NCBI GenBank assembly: GCA_014218235.1
Contig: CM024766.1
Coordinates: forward strand, 24,897,346-24,961,345
DNA: 64,000 bases
Direction of reading: 5' to 3'
DNA from: Colocasia esculenta
Taxonomy: Eukaryota > Streptophyta > Magnoliopsida > Alismatales > Araceae
The notes under the pieces were generated by a model, which saw only the letters and a list, made by a program, of their open reading frames with translations, did no database searches and was not told the DNA's origin. Every line of letters starts with the position of its first letter. The stretch's first letter is position 1. A program made the position numbers and the translations under genes. Of this stretch, positions 1 to 9,783 are shown piece by piece.

Positions 1-175
1 TCTTCCGGCGATCTTCTTCAACTGGGAGGTGCTCCTACTGTTGAAGAATCTTCCCCGACTCTGGAGGACCGTCTGCACAAGCAGGAAGACCGGATTTGGG
101 TGGGAGATCTGCACCTTCTTGGCTTGGTCGAGGAGGGCTTCTTTGATAAATCTTTAGAGATTTTATTCCAGACAA
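1..175 (+). CDS. LTR-encoded small reading frame, exon 1 (partial, element A 5' LTR)
   Basis: Open in frame 1 from the window edge to a donor-like junction ACAA|GTAACT at 175/176. The same frame occurs in the 3' LTR (17738-17918) and in elements E and D. Conserved features are LLxLGGA near the start, EESSPTLED in the middle and EEGFFD near the end. The exon leaves one base (A) of a codon. The matching exon 2 at 9021-9085 starts with the two bases that complete it and stays open to TAG. No ATG is visible in this frame, so whether it is translated is unknown. Function is not recognised. The claim that it is an exon is inference from conservation and phase. Confidence 0.45.
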
Positions 176-310
176 GTAACTGAGGGGTATCATCCCTAGA
201 CATGTTCTCTAGGTTCTCGGAATTTTTATGGATGTTATTTCGTGTCTTGGAACCCTCAATTCTCTCTTTTATTTGAGTTCGGTCTGCACTTTCTGCAGAC
301 AGGAGGTTGA

Positions 311-394
311 CGGCAACCTTGTTGCCGCCAAGTTCCTGAGTTGACAGCAACAGAGTGTGGCCGTTAACCCATGTTGACGGCAAGACCCTTGCCG
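311..394 (+). other. Hairpin cluster 2 of element A LTR
   Basis: Short perfect inverted repeats: CGGCAAC 311-317 with GTTGCCG 321-327 (3-nt loop), and CGGCAAG 378-384 with CTTGCCG 388-394 (3-nt loop). They lie just downstream of the putative splice donor. The 3' LTR keeps the second one at 18120-18136. Confidence 0.75.
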
Positions 395-1504
395 CCAAGT
401 TCTTCTGTTTTCGCAGAAATGTGTTTGTCATGTCTATGTGATAATTTTCGAACTTCTGGATGTCCGTGCATGCTGTAGAAATTATGGTTGGTCAGGTATG
501 GTCTTTAGGTCAGATCATGAGGTTCTGTCAAATTTCTGAGCATGGTTTTAATTAGTATAATTTCTATTATGGTGATTTATGCATGAATTGACAGGGTTTA
601 ATTCTGAATAAATAAATTTACAGCATGTTAATATTACAAAAATTATCATGATCTTGGTTACTGTTCACATGTTTTAAACCTGTTAGAATCGATTGTTTTG
701 CTGTATACCATGTTAAAGTGAACATTTTGTTAAAAATACATGAAATATGTTTTAAAAGTTAAAAATATTTTTACAGTTTTGAAAATTCTAAAAATTGAAC
801 ACATGACATATTACATGTATAGAGTCTGTAGTTAAATTTTGATATTATTTTGATACCTGTGGGTACTGTTTGCTTTTAACAAGGGTAATTATGCCATGTT
901 AAGCATGATTGATTAAGAGCATGTAATTCCAGTGATTAGCAGCATGTTAGGGCACTGTTATGTTGATTTAACACTGTAAAATAGTCATGTTAAGTTCTGT
1001 AATCTGAAATATGTATGTTTAATTAAAGTTCATGTGAATGGGCTAAGTAGTGCATGTAAATGAATGAAATCATGTGATTAAGTGAGATAATGTATTTAAG
1101 TGTATCATGTGCCGAAATTGACACTGCTACCAGAGAAGGCTGAGGAGCCGTACTGTAGAAAGTCCCTATGGGAAGGCTCATTGTGTATGTGATATCCTGT
1201 GGGCATCAGGATGAAATCCTGGAGGTGGACAAGTACCACTGGTTAGGGTGGAGAGGGCTTCTCCCGGTTCTGCGCAGTTACCAAGATTTGTCACTATATT
1301 GCCTAGGTAACAGGTATGTGTTATGTGATTGTGTGTCCTTCTTTATGGTGGTTCAAACTATGTGTCACGACAATTAAAGTGTAAAAGTGTGAAATTGTGC
1401 AATGTGAACATGTGATAGTGTTATGTGAATGTGATACCATGTGATAAGATGTGAAACCATGTGAATGAGATTTATTTATGTTAAAACAGCAAACAAAATA
1501 TGTG

Positions 1505-1509
1505 ATATG
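1505..1509. other. Target site duplication of element E (ATATG)
   Basis: ATATG at 1505-1509 is repeated at 8708-8712 directly after the E terminal CA. The uninterrupted 3' LTR of element A has a single copy at the matching place (near 19265), confirming insertion of E into A. Confidence 0.93.
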
Positions 1510-1819
1510 TGTAACGACCCACTTCCACCCAGTACAGTTATACCAACCCACATCGGATGAGAGCAAGTCGCTACAGGGGAGAAAACCCCAACGATATACC
1601 CATGGGCTGAGATATACACAAATATAAAGGAATAATGCAGCGAAAATTAAACAACTCTTATTCCATCAACTTATAATCCACATTCCACAGTCTATATAGT
1701 CCAAAAAAGAAATAACATAACTGGCTTTCACTAAACATATAGCAATTTTCCAATTACAATAATCAAAGTTCAAGTTACAAATGCATTACATACTAGGAAA
1801 TAAACCACAAGTCTTCAAT

Positions 1820-1872
1820 CTACTCCTCCAACTCCACGTCGGATCTTGCTAACTCCTCGGCTTCTAAATCTC
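1820..1872 (-). CDS. LTR small reading frame, exon 2 (element E, 3' LTR)
   Basis: After the acceptor CAG (AG at 1874-1873), 53 nt run open to TAG at 1822-1820. Two bases complete the split codon from exon 1, followed by 16 sense codons. The acidic C-terminus (EEL, RSDVELEE) matches the exon 2 products of element A (RSDSEREE) and D (RSDSERE). The coding frame, length class and stop are conserved across three LTR families. The biochemical role is unknown. Confidence 0.5.
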
Positions 1873-1891
1873 CTGAAATGTTTAGCAAGGG

Positions 1892-1912
1892 TGAGTCTAC
1901 ATAATAGACTCA
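1892..1912 (-). promoter_or_regulatory. Acceptor-proximal hairpin (element E, 3' LTR)
   Basis: TGAGTCTA 1892-1899, loop CATAA, TAGACTCA 1905-1912: a perfect 8-bp stem. The hairpin ends 19 nt before exon 2, counting the AG. Equivalent stems occur at the same place in families A, B, C, D and F. Confidence 0.75.
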
Positions 1913-2259
1913 ACAAGCAACTTAAAACTTCAACCATATACTTATCATACATGCTTCTAACAAATTAAGCTAACAAATGCTCATTCTAAAACATGGAATC
2001 TATTAAGCAAAACTATACTAACATATGTAAAACAATAATTCTAACATGGATACTTATAACATGAAATCACTAACATGGAAACATTCATATACTTACATGC
2101 TTTCATTTCTTATTTTTACATAACACTAACACATGACTTATGTTCAATTTATAACATGATACTAAACACATATTCTTCAAGCAATTCTATCTCATGGACA
2201 TAATACATACACCTACACATGGTACTAACATGATATCACAATCAAAATTCACATTAACA

Positions 2260-2530
2260 CATGCATTAATTTCTCATGACATGCACACATGCACTTTTAC
2301 CTTGGCTTTCACATGCACTTACTTTCACATTATCATACATTCACTTACACATGATTTCACATGGTTTTCACTTTACACATTCACGTATCACAGGATTTTC
2401 ACATAGTTTTCACGTTGCACATTCACGTATCACTCATCACTTCACTTGCACATACCACATATCACGTTCACATGTCACTTTACACGTTACACACAAATTC
2501 ATTTTTACACGATGCTAAGACACATCCCAA
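2260..2530 (-). repeat. CACATG/TTCACA-rich degenerate array in E LTR
   Basis: Dense irregular repetition of CACATG, TTCACA and CACGT words; the same stretch is at 6560-6850 in the other LTR. The element A LTR has the related CATGTGA-rich stretch on its sense strand (1380-1470). Apparent open frames here are by-products of the simple composition. Confidence 0.6.
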
Positions 2531-3471
2531 ACCACCACTCGAGAGATCACTTAACACATACACGTACTTAATCACCAGGCAAAGTGATCAAGTCTAGGTC
2601 ACTGCAGAACCGGGGGAAGCCCTCCCCACCATTACCAGTAGAACTTGTCCACCTCCAGGATTTCACAAGACCCTTTGCCTCGGTATCACGTAACACGATT
2701 GAGCTTTTCCGTAGTAACACTACTACAGTATAGCTCCAAGCAATCTAGGGTGTAGTGTCTCATTGGCACACATTTTATCTTTACACATTAACACGTTTTT
2801 CACACACACACACGTCACCTGTTCCCTCACTTCCCATGCACATGCACACACATATATCATGGAACATAACTTATCACATTCAGATTCTCAAATCATCATA
2901 AACAGTAATTGACAGAACTTAATCATGATGCTAATCACATTTTCACACATAAATGTAATCTATTCTTAAAACATGGTACAAAAAACTTCAGAAATTAATA
3001 GCAATTTGCATAGTACTCAGAATCCTATCAATTTTAACCACGGGTTAAATATAGCACAGGGAACATATCTATAATTTATCACAATTTTTCAGAGCTGTCA
3101 AACTATTTTTAATAATTAACACAGATTACATGTAATTTAATAAGATAAATCATTTAAGCATGGTATATAGTAAGAAGTTGGTTCTAACAGGTCAAAAATA
3201 TGAGAACAATCATTCTAAGATTATCATATTTTCTTAATCCGTACATATAACAAAACTATTTAATCAGAATTAACCATAGTCAAAACATACTTATTCTCTA
3301 ATAAAAAAATTTATTCTAATTAATATCATGCTCAGAATTTGGTAGATCGCCATGATATGACCTACAGACCATGCCTGACAAACCCTGATTTTCACAACAT
3401 GCACAAACCTCCGAACAAGCAAAAATCACAGTACAAGGATTAACATGTATTTCTGTAGAAAACAGATGAAC

Positions 3472-3496
3472 TTGACGGCAAGGTTCTTGCCGTCAA
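3472..3496 (-). other. Hairpin cluster 2 of element E LTR
   Basis: TTGACGGCAA 3472-3481, loop GGTTC, TTGCCGTCAA 3487-3496: a perfect 10-bp stem. A weaker inverted repeat with GGCCG and CGCCGTCAA follows to about 3530. It lies just downstream (minus strand) of the exon 1 donor. Confidence 0.8.
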
Positions 3497-3692
3497 AATG
3501 AATTAACGGCCGGATCGTCCGCCGTCAACACAAGAACTCGGTGGCAACAACATGGCCTCTACCTCCTGTCTGCTCACAGTGCAGACTGAGCACAGAAAAC
3601 AGGTGAATTGAGGGGTCCAAGACACAGTTTTAAAATTTGTAAAAATGTGAAAACCCTAGAGGACAAGTCTATGGAGTGAACTAATAAGTCAC

Positions 3693-3918
3693 TTGCCTGG
3701 AAATAAATCGATAGAGGGATGATTTGGTCGAAGAAGCCCTCCTCAGACATGCCAAGAAGGTGAGGTTCTCCTCTCAGATCCGGCCTTCCTGCTGATGCAG
3801 ATGATCCTCCGGAGTTGGGATGATTTCTCAATCACCAGAGCACCTCCCAGTCGAAGCAGTCGCCAGGAGACCTCTCCATCCCAGATCCAGCGCGCCAAAG
3901 ATCAGTTTTCTCAAACGA
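3693..3918 (-). pseudogene. LTR small reading frame, exon 1 (element E, 3' LTR, frameshifted)
   Basis: Homologous to the intact exon 1 at 7947-8160, ending at the same donor GGCAA|GTGAC (GT complement at 3691-3692). Small indels, including one beside the EEGFF motif, break the frame here, while the other LTR stays open. Role unknown. Confidence 0.55.
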
Positions 3919-3920
3919 GC

Positions 3921-3980
3921 CCCTAGGGTTTCCTCTCCACCAAAAGACCTTAATCTGAGAAAAAACACTATGTTTTATAG
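3921..3980 (-). promoter_or_regulatory. Putative LTR core promoter: TATA box and telo-box (element E)
   Basis: On the minus strand CTATAAAACA (3980-3971) is followed about 40 nt downstream by AAACCCTAGGG (3931-3921). The same pair and spacing occur in the LTRs of A and D. TATA plus telo-box near the start is a known plant promoter arrangement. The transcription start itself is inferred. Confidence 0.6.
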
Positions 3981-4131
3981 GCTAATGGTTGGGTTATGCT
4001 TAGGGTTAAGTCATCCTACCGTTGGATAGGTTTCCTAATCAAGAACTGGAAGAAACGCTTCCGTTTCAGATCTGAAATCCAAAACGCATCCTAGAAGTAA
4101 ACGTCCAGTTTACTGTCGTTGACCAAAAGTA

Positions 4132-4153
4132 AACGTCAATTGATTTTGACGTT
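4132..4153 (-). other. Hairpin cluster 1 of element E LTR
   Basis: AACGTCAA 4132-4139, loop TTGATT, TTGACGTT 4146-4153: a perfect 8-bp stem. Further GACGT/ACGTC words continue to about 4225. It lies upstream of the TATA box on the minus strand. Confidence 0.75.
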
Positions 4154-4441
4154 AGATTTTCCAGTCAGATAATAAACGACACAAAGCTTGCCATTGACTC
4201 GCCCTTAGGTCAATGGATGTGGACGTTAAGAAGAATTTCGGCCAGAAAATAAATTATCCAAATGACTTGCATGCACAACATAAACACAGCATAAATACAT
4301 GTAATATGTACAACAATAACTAAATACTATATGCACATTTAATAAATATATTATATGCATAGGAATAAACACATTTTTATATATACACATGCACATACGT
4401 AAGTAAACACTTATAATAGCACAAAATTTGGGGGCCTCACA

Positions 4442-4458
4442 CCCTCTCCCCCTTAAAA
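4442..4458 (-). other. Polypurine tract of element E
   Basis: Minus-strand TTTTAAGGGGGAGAGGG directly abuts the LTR start TGTGAGG. The same tract precedes the 3' LTRs of A and D. It would prime plus-strand DNA synthesis. Confidence 0.88.
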
Positions 4459-4482
4459 TGATCTTTGTCCTCGAAGATCGGA

Positions 4483-5623
4483 TCATGTTCCTATAATGAC
4501 GTCGTCGGCGTCACCTCCAGTCAACGCATACACTCTGGCCGGTGCTTCTTGCCTTACTGCTGGCTTCTTTGCTGCTGGTTCACCTCGTGGAACTAACTTC
4601 TTCAGCTTCAGAAAATATCTAATCCGATGATCTTTACTGCCAAACTTGAGACATCTTCCACCTCCGTCCAACACAAGTCTCCCACCATGACGCTTGCCGC
4701 AGTGCACACACTCAGGCTTCTCGCTGCCTGTAGAAGCTACTGACTTTGCTGGTACTATAGCTGGTTGTTCATCTTCCATGAGCTTATTCATCTTCCTGTT
4801 TTGCCGCTGGAACGGTTCTGGCAACCTCTTCAACCTAGCCTTCTTCTCTTCCTGTACAATTTCATCTCACTCTCCTGCCTGCATGCTGCGCTCAGAGCCA
4901 CATCCATAGTCCTATGGTCAAACACTAAAAGTCTGGCTGTCAATGATGGTCTAAGCCCCATCACAAACTTCTTCACCTTGCGCCTCTCATCAGCAACTAT
5001 GTGCAGTGCAAACCTTGACAACTCCACGAATCTAGCCTCATACTCCAAGACCAACATAGAACCTTGGGTCAATGCCAAGAACTCCGCTCCATCTTGTCCT
5101 GGATGTGTCGAGAACATACTTGGCCTCAAACAACCTCACAAACACTTCCCAAGTCACCTCTAACTCCAGACCCTCAACTACGTGCGTAGAACAGAAGACC
5201 ACCACACATCTGCTCGCTCCTGAAGCATGTATGTCGCCAGCTGACCATGTCATCCTCTACACACCTGATGGCTCTGAATATCTTCTCGATCTCTCTAAGC
5301 CAACTCTCTGCAACCAATGGCTGACTCTCCCCTTTAAAAGGAGGCAGCCATCCGCTTAAACCTCTCCATGACCGACACACCTCCTACACCACGGTCCTGC
5401 TAAGCTGGTGCCGGAACCTGAGCCTGAAGCTGCGTTTGAAGAGCTGCCTGCATCTACACTTGAGTTTGCATCACTTATACAAGCCCTTGCATGAATGTGC
5501 CGTAGTCAACTAACGGTGCGCTGGTGGTTCCTAAGGTGCTGGCACTCTCGGCTGCTCGCTTGCAGTCCTCCTTGGCTCCTCATCTTGAATAGGCACACTC
5601 GAACGTCGGGCTCTTCCAGCCAT
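4483..5623 (-). pseudogene. gag: gag-like gene of element E (frameshifted)
   Basis: Starts at ATG 5623-5621. It matches the gag of D and A: a proline/glutamine-rich N-terminus, then the MERFKRM and WLREIEKIF motifs, the region ending ADERRK, and a cysteine/histidine region CVHCGK...CLKFGSKDH. The last Cys-box has lost a cysteine (F in place of C). The frame ends shortly after VYALTGG, which in A and D leads into protease; here it stops and the 3' untranslated stretch follows. Several frameshifts and stops are present. The two intron-like inserts found in gag of A and D are absent here. Confidence 0.8.
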
Positions 5624-5800
5624 AGCCTAAAAATAAACATCAAGTCAAGCTCCTTTTATTACTACACTTAGCATATTATCATGCATTCATCTTATCACTT
5701 TCTAGTCCTATCTTCATCATTCCATGGATCTGGCTATCTACTACAAAGACTTAGAGATGTAAATTAGTTGATGGCTATTCATGTATAATCTCAACCCTGT

Positions 5801-5813
5801 GGCTCTGATACCA
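5801..5813 (-). other. Primer binding site of element E
   Basis: Minus-strand TGGTATCAGAGCC, complementary to the 3' end of plant initiator tRNA-Met, separated from the 5' LTR by four bases. Confidence 0.93.
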
Positions 5814-6122
5814 TCTCTGTAACGACCCACTTCCACTTGTACAGTTATACCAACCCACATCGGATGAGAGCAAATCGCTACAGGGGAGAAAACCTCAACG
5901 ATATACACATGGGCTGAGATATACATAAATATAAAGGAATAATGCAGCGGAAATTAACACTCTTATTCCATCAACTTATAATCCACATTCCACAGTCTAT
6001 GTAGTCTAAAGAAGAATACATAACATGGCTTTTCACTAACATATAGCCAGTTTTCCAATTACAATAATCATAGTTCAAGTTACAAATGCATTACATACTA
6101 GGAATAAACCACATCCTTCAAT

Positions 6123-6175
6123 CTACTCCTCCAACTCTGCGTCGGATCTTGCTAACTCCTCGGCTTCTAAATCTC
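6123..6175 (-). CDS. LTR small reading frame, exon 2 (element E, 5' LTR)
   Basis: 53 nt after the acceptor CAG, open to TAG at 6125-6123, with the same acidic C-terminus as at 1820-1872. Together with 7947-8160 it would give one uninterrupted two-exon frame of about 88 codons. Role unknown; expression is not shown by sequence. Confidence 0.5.
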
Positions 6176-6193
6176 CTGAAAGTTTAGCAAGGG

Positions 6194-6214
6194 TGAGTCT
6201 ATATAATGGACTCA
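6194..6214 (-). promoter_or_regulatory. Acceptor-proximal hairpin (element E, 5' LTR)
   Basis: TGAGTCTA and TGGACTCA around loop TATAA. The stem matches 1892-1912 except for one change that converts an A-T pair to a G-T wobble. Confidence 0.72.
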
Positions 6215-7946
6215 GCAAGCAACTTAAAACTTCAAACCATATACTTATCATACATGCTTTCTAACAAATTAAGCTAACAAATGCTCATTCTAAAACATGG
6301 ATCTATTAAGCAAAACTATACTAACACATGTAAAATAATAATTCTAACATGGATACTTATAACATGAAATCACTAACATGGAAACATTCATATACTTACA
6401 TGCTTTCATTTCTTATTTTTACATAATACTAACACATGACTTATGTTCAATTTATAACATGATACTAACACATATTCATCAAGCAATTTCTATCTCATGG
6501 ACATAATAACATACACCTACACATGGTACTAACATGATATCACAATCAAATTCCATTAACACATGCATTAATTTCTTATGACATGCACACATGCACTTTT
6601 ACCTTGGCTTTCACATGCACTTACTTTCACATTATCATACTTTCACTTACACACGATTTCACATGGTTTTCACTTTACACATTCACATATCACAGGATTT
6701 TCACATAGTTTTCATGTTGCACATTCACGTATCACTCATCACTTTACTTGCACATACCACATGCCACGTTCACATGTCACTTTACACGTTATACACATAT
6801 TCATTTTTACACGATCCCAAGACACATCCCAAATCACCACTAGAGAGATCACTTAACACATACACGTACCCTACACGTACTTAATCACCAGGCAAAGTGA
6901 TCAAGTCTAGGTCATTGCAGAACCGGGGGAAGCCCTCCCCACCATTACCAGTGGAACTTGTCCACCTCCAGGATTTCACAAGACCCTTTGCCTCGGGTAT
7001 CACGTAACACGATTAAGCTTTTCCATAGGGACACTACTACAGTATAGCTCCAAGCAATCTAGGGTGGTAGTGTCTCATTGGCACACATTTTATCTTTACA
7101 CATTAACACGTTTTCACACACACACCGCCACATGTTCCCTCACTTCCCATGCACATGAACACACATATATCATGGAACATAACTTATCACATTCAGATTC
7201 TCAAATCAATCATAAACAGTAATTGACAGAACTTAATCATGATGCTAATCAATTTTCACACATAAATATAATCTATTCTTAAAACATGGTACAAAAACTT
7301 CATAATTAATAGCAATTTACACAGTACTCAGAATCCTATCAAAATTTAACCATGGGTTAAATATAGCACACGAAACATACTATAATTTTTCACAATTTTC
7401 GGAGCTGTCAAACTATTTTAATAATTAACATAGATTACATGTGATTTAACAAGATAAATCATTTAAGCATAGTATACTGTAAGAAGTTGGTTCTAATAGG
7501 TCAAAAATATGAGAACAATCATTCTAAGATCATACTAATTTTCTAATCCATAACATGTAACAAACTTTTATCAGAATTAACCACAGTCAAAACATACTTA
7601 TTCTCTAATACCAAAATTTATTCTAATTAATATCATGCTTAGAAATTTGGTAGATCGTCATGATATGACCTAAAAACCATGTTTGACAAACCCTGATTTT
7701 CACAACATGCATAGACCTTCGAACAAGCGAAAATCACAGTACAAGGGTTAACATGTATTTCTGCAGAAAACAGATGAACTTGACGGCAAAGTTCTTGCCA
7801 TTAGAATGAATTAACGGCCAGATCATCTGCCGTCAACACAAGAACTCGGCGGCAACAGTGAATTGAGGGGTCTAGAACATGATTTTAAAATCCGTAAAAT
7901 GTGAAAACCCTAGAGGACAAGTCTATGGAGTGAACCAATAAGTCAC

Positions 7947-8160
7947 TTGCCTGGAAATAAATCGATAGAGGGATGATTTGGTCGAAGAAGCCCTCCTCGG
8001 CCAATGCCAAGAAAGTGAGGTTCTCCTCCCAGATCCGGTCTTCTTGCTGATCCAGATGATCCTCCAGAGTCGGGGATGATTCCTCAATCACCAGAGCACC
8101 TCCCAGTCGAAGCAGTTCACCAGGAGACCTCTCCAATCGCCTGATCCAGCTCGCCAAAGA
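7947..8160 (-). CDS. LTR small reading frame, exon 1 (element E, 5' LTR, intact)
   Basis: 214 nt open (71 codons plus one base), bounded upstream by TGA and ending at donor GGCAA|GTGAC (GT at 7946-7945). The product contains IRRLERSPGELLRLGGA, EESSPTLED, QEDRIW and AEEGFFD. It matches exon 1 of A and, more weakly, D. No ATG lies in frame; the first plausible initiators are TTG codons, or the start lies on an exon not recognised. Acidic, no membrane segment or known domain seen. It is not part of gag or pol. Confidence 0.5.
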
Positions 8161-8980
8161 TCAATTTTTTTCACAAACGAGCCCTAGGGTTTCCTCTCCA
8201 CCAAAAGACCATAATCTGAGTGAAACACTAGTTTATAGGCTAACAGGTCGAGTTACGCTTAGGGTTAACTCATCCTACTGTTGAACTGGTTTCCTAATCA
8301 AGAACTCGGAAGAAACGCTTCCGTTTTAGATCTGAAATCCAAAACGCATCCGAGAAGTAAACGTCCATTTACTATCGTTGACCAAAAGTAAACGTCAATC
8401 GATGTTGACGTTAGGATTTTCCAGTCAGACAATAACTGCACAAAGCTTGCTGTTGACTCACCCTTAACATCAATGGATGTGGACGTTAAGAAGAATTTTG
8501 GCCAGAAAATTAAATTATCCAATGACTTGCATGCACAACATAAATACACAGCATAAATACATGTAATATATAACAATAGTAACTAAATACTATATGCACA
8601 TTTAAATAAATATATTATATGCACAGGAATAAACATATTTATATATATACACATGCACATACGTAAGTAAACACTTATAATATGCATAAAATTTCGGGGG
8701 CCTCACAATATGTGTCATAAAAGCATGAGAAAAATGTTAGTTATCATGCTAGGATTGTAGTTACTATGTTCATAATTCCATGATCTAATTGTGTAGAATT
8801 GTGAAATGATATGATAGCAATTGAAACCATGAATCATGTTACATATTATGTGTAGAAATCATGCTATAGGTTGTTCATGGATATTTGTTTATTGACATGA
8901 AGCATGTGCCATGTATTTCCCTTATTGTTTAATAATAGCATGTATGTGATATGTGTAAGGATGTGCCTTTAGTTGCTTGC

Positions 8981-9001
8981 TGGGTCTTTTTGGAAGACTC
9001 A
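8981..9001 (+). promoter_or_regulatory. Acceptor-proximal hairpin (element A, 5' LTR)
   Basis: TGGGTCTT, loop TTTGG, AAGACTCA: an 8-bp stem with one G-T wobble, ending 19 nt before exon 2 counting the AG. Same position as in the other LTR families. Confidence 0.75.
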
Positions 9002-9020
9002 TACTTGCTTTAACATATAG

Positions 9021-9085
9021 GTGAGACAAGCGTGCCCGTGCTAGAGGAGGACATAGTGAGGAGTGACTCTGAGCGAGAGGAGTAG
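9021..9085 (+). CDS. LTR small reading frame, exon 2 (element A, 5' LTR)
   Basis: Follows acceptor ATATAG (9015-9020). Two bases complete the codon left by exon 1 (1-175), then 20 sense codons ending EEDIVRSDSEREE run to TAG at 9083-9085. The matching products are RSDSERE in D and RSDVELEE in E. In a transcript from this LTR it would lie upstream of the primer site and gag, as an upstream reading frame. Confidence 0.5.
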
Positions 9086-9391
9086 CTGCACTTGTGGAGA
9101 TATCTGTTTAGACTACATTTCCTTCATTAGTATGTAAACAATGACGATGTTATTCGTATGGACTTGTATAATTGTGGACATTTGTTATTTTCTTTGTTGC
9201 TATATAGATTGTGGAATATGTGAATGATGATGGAATAAGAATGTCTTACATTTCCGCTGTACTTCCTTTGTTATTTATGTACATCTCGACCTATTGTGTT
9301 GTGTTTGGTAAATGTCCCACTGTGACGACGCCCTTTGTATCGATGTGGATTGGTATAATCGTATTGATATAAAGAGGGTCGTTACAGAGAA

Positions 9392-9402
9392 TGGTATCAG
9401 AG
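9392..9402 (+). other. Primer binding site of element A
   Basis: TGGTATCAGAG five bases after the LTR end; matches initiator tRNA-Met for 11 nt and then diverges. Confidence 0.88.
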
Positions 9403-9783
9403 AGACAGCTTGAGATTGTACATGAATATGCCATCATCTACACAATATTTCAAAGTCTTTATAGAATTTGTCCATATATTGGAAAATATCTTATAATGAA
9501 TTAAGATAGTTAAGAAAATGGTTAGGACTAAATAACTTAGATTCTAACTAAAGTCAATTATTTTACAAGTTATGGCGCGTCGTGGTAGCGTGGTGCTCAG
9601 GCTCGGGAGGACGAGCATAGGCGTGAGGAGAGGGGTGAGCAGCAGACCCCAGCACCCCAGGGTCCCACGGTACTCCCTCTACCACCACCTGTGGATTATG
9701 GCGTATTTATGCAAGGCCTGGTTCAGGCAATGCAGACCCAGACGTAGACTCAGGCGGCATTGCAGGCTCAGTTGCAGGCACAG

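Larger units (their letters stand above)
1..1509 (+). repeat. 5' LTR of element A, left part
   Basis: Nearly collinear with 17738-19263 of the 3' LTR, so the window starts roughly 590 bp inside this LTR. It holds exon-1-like sequence, a hairpin cluster and an AT-rich, CATGTGA-rich stretch. It is interrupted at 1510 by element E and resumes at 8713 (8708-8712 is the target duplication). Confidence 0.93.
1510..4441 (-). repeat. 3' LTR of element E
   Basis: On the minus strand it begins TGTGAGGCCC at 4441 and ends GTTACA at 1510 (TG...CA ends). In minus-strand order it contains hairpin cluster 1, TATA box, telo-box, exon 1, donor, hairpin cluster 2, a long TTCACA/CACATG-rich stretch, an acceptor hairpin and exon 2. 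Collinear with the 5' LTR at 5818-8707. Confidence 0.95.
1510..8707 (-). mobile_element. Element E: gag-only non-autonomous chromovirus derivative
   Basis: Complete LTR retrotransposon on the minus strand: LTRs 1510-4441 and 5818-8707, tRNA-Met primer site at 5801-5813, polypurine tract at 4442-4458, and 5-bp target duplication ATATG. The internal region is only about 1.4 kb and contains gag followed at once by the 3' untranslated stretch. All of pol (protease to chromodomain) is missing, so it must have depended on an autonomous partner. Substitutions and indels between its LTRs show that it is not very recent. Confidence 0.93.
5818..8707 (-). repeat. 5' LTR of element E
   Basis: Begins TGTGAGGCCC at 8707 and ends GTTACA at 5818 on the minus strand. 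Collinear with 1510-4441. It preserves the cleanest copy of the two-exon reading frame. Confidence 0.95.
8713..9386 (+). repeat. 5' LTR of element A, right part
   Basis: Resumes the A LTR after E (matching 19269 onward) and runs to the terminal GTTACA at 9381-9386. It includes the acceptor hairpin, exon 2 and the U5 end next to the primer site. Confidence 0.93.

Noticed and set aside
2194..2597. His/Thr/Phe-rich small proteins in E LTR
   Set aside because: Produced by the CACATG/TTCACA word array and on the strand opposite to the element.
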